A stretch of DNA of 64,000 nucleotides. Origin: Schistocephalus solidus. Lineage: Eukaryota > Platyhelminthes > Cestoda > Diphyllobothriidea > Diphyllobothriidae. Shown here in pieces: positions 57,240 through 64,000 of this stretch. The number at the start of each line of letters is the position of its first letter. The first letter of the stretch is position 1. Location of the stretch: positions 124,001 to 188,000 of the forward strand of contig WEDG01004605.1 in the NCBI GenBank assembly GCA_017591395.1, read 5' to 3'. Both the position numbers and the translations under genes were made by a program. A model generated the notes under the pieces. The model made no database searches. It saw only the letters and a list, made by a program, of their open reading frames with translations, and was not told the DNA's origin.

Positions 57240-58910
57240 GAATAAATAAATAGGTTTATTGATTTGGCACTGCTTGGCGCCGTCAAATCCTTAGAACACA
57301 GGAAAAAACAAGAAGCAATGTAAAGAAGTTTCAGTCAAGTGAATGCAGGCAGATCTACGTGGTACACTGATATTGTTAAGGTTGAGTAGTCACATAGTCT
57401 TCGTGGTGCTGCAACATATGTATGCCAATCCGATGTTTGAATGTATCCACAGACTGGGACATTACAATCGCCTCAGGTAGGTTATTTCACAGTTCCACGA
57501 CACGGTTGGTGAAATAAATAATTCCTGACATTCAATCTTACTCGGGGCACACTTAGTTTAAATGGACGACCTCAGAGATTATTCGTAGTGGCGAGTTGGA
57601 AAAAGTCATCACATAGGAGGGCGCAATCCATGCCACGCACGATAGGGAAGGTTTGTATCCAGTCTCCACGCAACTGCCTATAACTCAGAGGTTAGAGCTT
57701 TAGATTATTTTGAGGAATCTCATATGACAGTTCACCTTCACCTCTCACTAATTTTTGGGCTCGCCGCTGACCCTTTCGAGCATGTTGTAATCCTGCTGGG
57801 TCCATGGTCGCCAGGCTTGGATCGCATATTCAAGATGTGGCCTTAGAAACGTACCAAAGACTTTAGAAAAGCAGTCTTCATCGAAAACATTAAATTCCCG
57901 CATGATAGCGTACAGCATTGAATTGGTGAATTTGGCTGCCTTGCAACATTGCGTTGAAGGCTTCAGCTTGTCTTTCATCCAAACTCCAAGATACTTCGGT
58001 GTGTGTTCTTCTCAGAGTGGCATATCAGTGACCTGATTTCGATTTCCCAGAAGTAGCAGGGCGCATTTTTTAGTTGGAGGAAAAGAGCCATTTGCGGGAC
58101 CATTCGTCCAATCGACGAAGATTTTCTCGGTAATCATCTCCATTGGCAGCATTGTGGATAACTTTCCAGATTTTTATATCGTTCACAAACATAGCAAAGT
58201 AACAGTTCAATTCCTGTACACAATCATTAATGAACCAGAAAAATAGGATCGGTCCGAGCACTGAACCTTGTTGGACTCCACTCTCGATGTCTGTGCGCTT
58301 TGATCGCGATCCACCTACACAGACCACTTGGGAACGACCAACGAGACAATTCTTGATCCACGTAAGAAGTTTGCCTACAATACCAAACATTCTCAACTTT
58401 TAAAGGAGACGCTGGTGCGGAACACTATCGAAGGCCTTCTGGAAATCAATGTAGGCCACATGAACAGTGTCTTTTGCATCGAGTGCTTTTGTCCAGCTTT
58501 GCATCTTATAGAGTAAGTTCGTAACACACGATCTTCCCCTACGAAAGCCTTATTGTGCATTTGGGTTTCTAAATAAATTATCAATTCCTTTTTGACAACT
58601 TTCTCCATAACCTTGAAACAGATTGAGGTCAGGCTTAAAGGCCTGTAGTTTGTTGCAAATGCACGACTACCACTTTTGTGAAGCGGTGTGATGTGGGCTT
58701 TTTTCCAGTCGGTAGGAATAATTCCCGTATCGAATGATTTCTGGTACAGAAAGGATGGTGGTTTCGCTAGCTCTCGAGCAAGTTTGAGGAGTAGCATTGC
58801 TGGAATCTCGTCAGGGCCAGGGGATTTGCGTGCCTTCAGACTTTTTAGTTCTTCAAGGACCGCCTCTTCTCGAAAGAGCCTATCCTGAATAATTGGCGCT
58901 TTCATAGTCG
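57240..58910 (-). pseudogene. CR1-like element F, RT with altered active site
   Basis: Related to C. Blocks on the minus strand: ARKSPGPDEIPAMLLLKLAR, TDWKKAHITPLHKSGSRAFA, SLTSICFKVMEKVVKKELII (58905-58530), then shifted KLLTWIKNCLVGRSQVVCVG, SGVQQGSVLGPILFFWFIND, MFVNDIKIW (58396-58070) and FGTFLRPHLEYAIQAWRPW (57978-57748). The FADD motif is FVND: Ala to Val and the first Asp to Asn. Several frameshifts occur. The plus strand at 57236-57255 has AATAAATAAATA-type sequence as the 3' tail complement. Confidence 0.75.
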
Positions 58911-58912
58911 GC

Positions 58913-59175
58913 GTGAGTTCCAGAAATCAGCAAAGATCGAGGCTAGCAATTCCAGTTGAGATCGATCCTGGGGCAGGGAAGAATCCTCAGCAGTATACTT
59001 TTTTTAAAGCCTCAGAATCCTTACGTCCAAGCCGCAATTTATGAACTCAGGGGAATATACAGGCAATTTTTAAATAATTTCCCAGCACCGTGTCTTCTAC
59101 ACTGAGGTAGACTAAAAACTCGTAGGCTAGAGGAACTTGAAATTCGAAACCAATTCCAAACGACATGCCAGTTTT
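58913..59175. repeat. dispersed repeat G, copy 2
   Basis: About 265 bases matching 36905-37172 in the same orientation. It directly abuts the 5' end of element F. Confidence 0.7.
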
Positions 59176-59199
59176 TTTTCAGGGCCATGAATGCACACT

Positions 59200-59720
59200 T
59201 CAATTTATCCAGGAGTTTGCTTTTTTCAAATTACTTTTGGAATACGATGGCAGTGGTTCATAGAGTTCGTCAGCAAGTTCTCTAAGTGCTACAGCAGGAA
59301 TTCTATCCGGCCCAGGTGACTTGGCAGGCTTTATAGGGAGTAATTCGGTTCTATCTATGGTCGGTGAAATGTCTAGGTGTAGGTCCTTTGTTGTGGATGA
59401 GAAGAAGGTGGAGGAGGAGGGGAAAGGAGGGATAAACATTGGTTGACAAAATGGTGGAATAGCAGCAAAAGTATTGGGCTCTCGGGGAAAGATGGTCTGA
59501 AAGAATTTGGAAAGAGGGGATGTTTTAACCTGGTCGTCGGTCTCCAGTTTTCCGTCTGCAAACCTAAGGGCAGGAATCATTCCCTGAGTTTTCTTTGTAC
59601 TCCGTATGTAGCCATATAGCATTTTCAGTTGTTCCAACGATTCTTGCACTATGTTTTGTTCAAAATTCCTTTGCAGCTTAGAAGCCTCGCTTTTGCAAAC
59701 GTTGCGTTACTGACTATTTT
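59200..59720 (-). pseudogene. family D fragment, pre-RT and RT start
   Basis: Reads SKLQRNFEQNIVQESLEQLK, MLYGYIRSTKKTQGMIPALR, FADGKLETDDQVK, then IKPAKSPGPDRIPAVALREL and ADELYEPL, ending in NLKKANSWIN. It is homologous to 57157-56715. The rest of the RT is absent. Confidence 0.65.
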
Positions 59721-60089
59721 CCCATAAGTGAGTATCAGAGCCAGTTTCATGTTAGATTAAATAAATAAATTGTATATTTAAGGCCCAGAGATCCCCATCA
59801 TTACAAACTTAATATCGCAGTTTAAATAAATACAATGTGGATAATTGCTGCCCTATGTGAGCAGCCACAGTAACTGCAGAAATGAATAATATTGTAGCCA
59901 TATCCGATTAAGAACAATTTGCCATTTTTAAAGCCTATCGAACATTCTTCGTCCTCGTAATTGATGTCCAAAAACATATTAAACTCTTGGTCCATTTGGC
60001 GGGAGGTGACTTTATGGAAACATGCCTGGAATTGAGGTCATTCGTATTTTTATTATTGTTTATTCCATCATTAACATTTAAATCTGCGA
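59721..60089. other. nothing recognised
   Basis: AT-rich stretch without a supportable coding region, RNA gene or repeat. Confidence 0.4.
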
Positions 60090-60094
60090 GTTCG

Positions 60095-60172
60095 TGATGT
60101 GGCGATAGCTCAGTTGTATCACCGTCTTTTCCCACACACTGGTGTCCTGGTTCGAACCTCAACGGGACCACG
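60095..60172 (+). mobile_element. tRNA-like SINE head
   Basis: A-box-like GCGATAGCTCAGTTG, B-box-like TGGTTCGAACCTC, then 'gggaccacgc'. It is close to a tRNA layout, but the arms pair imperfectly, so I read it as a SINE head. Confidence 0.45.
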
Positions 60173-60239
60173 CATTCATTCGTTCTTTTTGCCCGTATTC
60201 CGGTTAAAGAATAACACTTCAGAATTCAGACCTTGAAGT

Positions 60240-60335
60240 GTTAATTTTTTCTGTAGCAGGAGCTGTGCCTGGCTTTGTTTTCCACGATGATTTTTAGAGG
60301 TCTTGGTCGAGGATTGGAATCGGGTACGGAAAGAG
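60240..60335 (-). mobile_element. family D fragment, uninterrupted counterpart of the 63.16-kb insertion site
   Basis: Matches 63075-63155 and then runs on through the bases that flank the B insertion ('cgggtacggaaagagcctt'), so it preserves the pre-insertion arrangement. Confidence 0.6.
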
Positions 60336-60678
60336 CCTTAACTATTTATTAATTATTTGTTAATTGCCAGTTTACAGGCAAGTTCAAAAGGGATATACAG
60401 TACGTGGTCGAGCAGACAGTGAAAAAAACTCCTGATCGTTCCTTATAGTGTTTTTAGGAGAAAAAACTACAGCTTATTGAACGGATTAAAGTTCAGGACA
60501 GGGAAGTAATGACACAGGTGCACGGTGTTGCACTTCTCCTTTCATTGTTGTAGATCAGGTATTCTGTACTAGTAACAGGTATGCCAGCGAACGGCTGCTC
60601 GCTGTCGACTGAGAAATAACCCAATTACGGACTGCAGAGCCAGCAATATTGCCTTCAGCATGAAGTCCAGCACCGGAT

Positions 60679-61815
60679 TCAGAGTCCGTGGACGCCATCA
60701 GAACGGAAGATAGCTTCCAGAGAACCAGCCCCAAAAATTTGTGGAAGGTGTCCTGGATGTAGAAAACTAACGACAGCTCTCGTAAACAAAGGATAGTTTT
60801 GCTGAATTTTAATACTTTTGGGTAGTTTATTCCAGATTGCTATAGCGTACACCGAAAAAAACTGATGGTTTCTAACGGTGCGTGCCAAAGGAAGAAATAA
60901 AAATACATCTCGATGACTGGTGTGCCGAGAGTGGTCGAGCTGCCTCAGGGATGTAAGGGGGTTTAAGGTAAATCTGTGTAAATGTTTAAACAGTAAAAAT
61001 AGTCCCTTCTGTAATCAACGAAGCCACAACGGGTCGAGGCTTGTTAGCTCACAGCGTTGCTGGTAGGACAGGTGTCTGTGCTCTGAAGTGAAAACTCTTT
61101 TAGTAAAGAATTGCTGGACTGATTCTTTCATCCTCCGTTCTTTCGCATGCAGAAGGCTAAATAGAAACGAGCAGTATTCCAGATTAGGTCTGACATACAT
61201 TTTATAAAGGCTGGTTCTAATATTGACAGTTTTTAAAATTTCTGAGAATAAACCCAGTGGTTTGGCGTGCTTTCGAGACAATCAGGGCGCAGTGCTCTGA
61301 CAGATTAAGACTTCTAGAATATGATATGCCCAGATCCTTTATAACCCCGGGCATATTTAGGTCATGACCGCCTATGCTTAGATGAGGCTGATGGTTGTCA
61401 CCACTAACCATAATGGAGCACTTGTGCAAAGAAAGCGAAAGGTGCCATGTGCGACACCACTGGGCGAAGGTTTGAAGATCCTTTTATAAGAGCTCAAGCA
61501 AGATTTGGCGATCAGCCGGTTTATCTCGATGGTCAACTTTTAAATCATCAGCGTACATAAAGGGCCTACCATACAGAAAACAATCAGGAACATCGTTCAC
61601 AAAAAGGTAAAAAAGAAGCGGGCCGAGTACGCTACCCAGAATAACTCCACTTCTCACGTGCGCGGGGTTGGAGATAACATCGGAAATTTTAACTCGCTGT
61701 GCACGAGTATTCAAATAGGAGGATGTTAGGTTCAGAAGCTCATTACCTATGCCAAATGAGGTAAGCTTCAGCAGGAGGAGATCATGGTCAACAAGATCAA
61801 CGAAGGGCTTTTGGC
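60679..61815 (-). pseudogene. RT palm, thumb and C-terminus of D2
   Basis: Blocks: NTRAQRVKISDVISNPAHVR, SGVILGSVLGPLLFYLFVND, FMYADDLKVDHRDK (catalytic YADD kept), VIKDLGISYSRSLNLSEHCA, YVRPNLEYCSFLFSLLHAKE and FSVYAIAIWNKLPKSI. The fingers with the first catalytic Asp are incomplete. Three frames are used, so it is broken. Confidence 0.7.
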
Positions 61816-61959
61816 AAATTTAACCTCTTTAGCTAGTTGTGTTTCTTCAGAGAGCCACTTAGCCTGTTTAAAGATTTGTTGGATCAAGGGCAAGACGGAA
61901 GTGTCATTTAGTAGATGAAAACGACGGGAGAGTCTACGCAGTCTACATAGGAAAGATTA

Positions 61960-63113
61960 AGGGAGGTCGACTTCATCCTTGACATTAATTATTTTATAAC
62001 GGGGAACAAAAGGAGAAATGAGTTGACCTAGAACTTGGTAGAATGTATCAGTGCAAACGTTCACATCCAAACATAGAAAGAAGTTAGTCCAATCGTGGGA
62101 ATAAGGATATGTTAGTAATTCCCCCATATTTGCTGATCGGAAACCATGGAAAAAACTATATTTTGTAGAAAATATTTCATCAGCCTCGATTTCTTGTGAA
62201 GAAAGAACTATAGCATGGTCTGAACTCCCAAGTTGGTCAAAAGGTGAAACTGACAATGGCCGACAACCTCTGCAGAAATGAGATCAAGTATGTTTGATCC
62301 TCGGGTGGGAAAATCAACTACCTGTTCCCACATGCCAGTATCTATGGCCTCAAGCAAGTTTTCGAACTTTGCCGGACCGGAAGGAGGAAACCAATGAACT
62401 TCGGGAAGATTGAAATCACCTGCAATCAAGCAGGTCTTAAGATTTAGATCAACCGTGGCATGAAATGTCTGTGAGAGACAAAGATCGTAATTCTCGCTTG
62501 CGTTTGGGGGGCGATAGACACAACCAACGAGTAAACAGTAGTTATCTTTTAGAAATACTCGGAGCTAACAGCTCTCTTCCACTGCGGTAAATTGTCGATA
62601 ATCCAACTGCAGAAACGTAAGTGGCTGCTTAATATAGATGCAGTTTCCTCCGCCACGGCCCTCGTGTCGATCGTTACGAATATAATAATACCCTTGAATA
62701 TTGAGTTCAGAGTCGGATACACAGGGTGTTGCCCATGCATCTGTTATTATTACAATGTCAGTGTGGTGGTTGAAAATCAGAGTCTGGAGCAAAGGTCTCT
62801 TATTAAGCAGAGATCTGGCATTAAAGACGAATAATTTAAGTTGGCAATTTTTTGGTTTCTGAAAAAGGACAGTAAGGCTGTCAGAATGACTGCCTTCGGC
62901 CAAAGAATTGCTCTTTTTACTTGAACTATTTGTCCGTTTCTTATTTGGAGATGTGCCTCGCCATTGGCCCCTCGTGTTTCCATTTCTATTAGTAACTGTC
63001 TCAATTTCATTCGCTCTTTCAGCCCATACTCCAGTTGAAAAAACGTCCGAATCTAGGCCCCGTAGGGTTGCTTTTCTCTGTAGCAGGAGCTGTGTCTGTA
63101 CTTCGTTTTCCAA
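61960..63113 (-). pseudogene. APE-type endonuclease of D2
   Basis: Motifs in order: FVFNARSLLNKRPLL (Asn), IVIITDAWATP (where Glu is usual there is Asp), RNDHRHEGRGGGNCIYI-like block, IAGDFNLPEVHWFPPSGPA, PTRGSNILDLI and LGSSDHAIVLS (Asp-His). Frames shift near 62565 and 62250. In this clade the domain nicks target DNA; the changed Glu and the shifts argue against activity here. Confidence 0.65.
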
Positions 63114-63158
63114 GATAATTTTAAGAGGTCTTGGTCGAGAATTTGATTCGGGTGCTGA

Positions 63159-63719
63159 CCCTCTTGAAACTATATTTTCGCTACCTCAGGTCGCCCATGA
63201 ACTATGATGTCTCCTTATATCACCAGTCATCCAAACGATGACGTCAATCGGACGTACAAATTTGGTGGTCCACAGTCTAAATTGCTACAGTTTATTTTGG
63301 TACTAACCATCATCAGAATTCAATTTTGGATCCTAAGATGCTGAGGACTTAAGTTCATTGACGCATTTCGTGAGATTTTGTTTAATACGTTTCATTATCT
63401 CATTCTGAAATGCTACTACCGTATTACCCTACTCTACCACCTGACCATTTTTTCCTAAGCAGTATTTTTCTCCAACCTTCTATTAAAAAATGAAGGCTTA
63501 TTGAACTCTGCCTCCATTTTTATGGTAGGAGTTTTTTTTCACTGCCTATTTTTCTAGTTCACCATTAATTTTAAAACATTGCTAACTGTTGACGTAGCAG
63601 GACAAGTTATGTATTTGTACATTTTATCTGCACACATTGTCATAACTTTATTTCGTTACTAATGTTTGCTTAGACAGTGCCTTGCCGGTGCTAACCAAAT
63701 ATAAATTCTAAAATTCTAA
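63159..63719 (+). mobile_element. family B 3' end, 5'-truncated insertion into D2 (copy E3)
   Basis: About 560 bases nearly the same as 55249-55833, starting gaccctcttgaaac and ending with two ATTCTAAA units. D2 sequence flanks it on both sides, and the uninterrupted site is kept at 60240-60335. Confidence 0.75.
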
Positions 63720-63900
63720 AAGAGCCTTCCCTATTCTATATGCCTTGAGAATGTGGATGGACTCGCCGTCCGTAAGCATCGTTTGTGCATACATTGGAAG
63801 GAGATCCAAGTCATGTTTTACTCGCTCCTTTTGAATAATTGAAGCTGACTCAGGGACCCCTTTAATGACTGCATTATATTTTCGACGCAATCGAGGGCCC
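63720..63900 (-). pseudogene. ORF1 fragment of D2, RNA-binding part
   Basis: Reads RRKYNAVIKGVPES, KERVKHDLDLL and ESIHILKAYRIGKA, resembling the RNA-binding segment of CR1/L1-type ORF1 (compare LVIQGVSEATGE and IIRLGP in element A). It is separated from the rest of D2 by the B insertion. I recognise nothing in the last 100 bases of the window. Confidence 0.55.
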
Positions 63901-64000
63901 GTTTGTTACTCAGATCTTTCAGCTGAGTCAGTACTGGTAACCAATTAACCTGGCTCGATAGGTCCAGATGAGCCAGGTGTTGGGCAGGCTGGAGCCAAAT

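Larger units (their letters stand above)
60340..63158 (-). mobile_element. family D non-LTR retrotransposon D2, internally deleted
   Basis: Minus-strand order: end of ORF1 and start of ORF2 (63113), APE endonuclease (62830-61960), RT from KPFVDLVDHDLLLLKLTSFG-like sequence at about 61810, RT palm and thumb 61715-61010, C-terminus to 60679, and 3' untranslated region to 60340. ORF1 continues beyond a B insertion at 63720-63900. RT fingers are missing near 61815-61950. Stops and frameshifts are frequent. Confidence 0.75.

Noticed and set aside
60095..60172. Functional tRNA gene
   Set aside because: A and B boxes are present but the acceptor arms do not pair convincingly and no terminator was clear; it resembles SINE heads elsewhere in the window.

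Overview
The window looks like repeat-rich nuclear DNA of a parasitic flatworm, most likely a diphyllobothriidean tapeworm. The clues are one large metazoan gene with long introns, tRNA-derived SINEs, and CR1/Jockey-like, RTE-like and Ty3/gypsy retroelements of types I associate with that group. The species assignment is inference. The organism type (animal, intron-containing, retroelement-loaded) is seen directly.

Region 1 (1-3.3 kb) holds debris: a SINE head, LTR-like repeats, the 3' half of a non-LTR retroelement ending in zinc-finger motifs (minus strand), and a CR1-like RT tail (minus strand).

Region 2 (3.36-24.88 kb, plus strand) carries the only host gene I can support: the 3' part of an ANKRD28/44/52-type gene (ankyrin-repeat regulatory subunit of protein phosphatase 6). 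Eleven exons can be joined by splice sites and reading phase into 927 codons plus a stop. The N-terminal ankyrin repeats lie left of the window or were not found. Its introns hold three head-to-head inverted SINE pairs, a partial exon copy, a possible hammerhead-like motif, LTR-like repeats and a long polypyrimidine tract.

Region 3 (25.3-29.9 kb, minus strand) is a decayed Ty3/gypsy element with gag, protease, RT, RNase H and integrase pieces. Region 4 (29.9-33.2 kb) is AT-rich and shows nothing codable.

Region 5 (33.2-64 kb) is a nest of non-LTR retroelements. I read it as follows. CR1-like element A (plus, 37.3-56.1 kb) has ORF1, an APE endonuclease and RT. It was hit by a 5'-truncated piece of family B (41.93-42.4 kb) and by a longer B element (42.87-55.83 kb). 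B was in turn hit by a minus-strand CR1-like element C (53.3-55.0 kb). A 1.1-kb segment spanning the A/B junction was then amplified into a nine-copy tandem array (42.4-52.43 kb), and its last six units show a two-unit higher-order pattern. A second copy of the 5' half of A lies in opposite orientation (34.1-36.7 kb), making a long inverted repeat. To the right (56.1-64 kb) are internally deleted minus-strand elements of family D, another C-like element (F) and another B 3' end.

None of the retroelements looks able to move by itself: all show stops, frameshifts, deletions or changed RT catalytic residues. I see no bacterial-style operon, CRISPR array or rRNA. The most unusual structures are the young tandem array born from a nested-insertion junction and the repeated inverted SINE pairs in the host gene.
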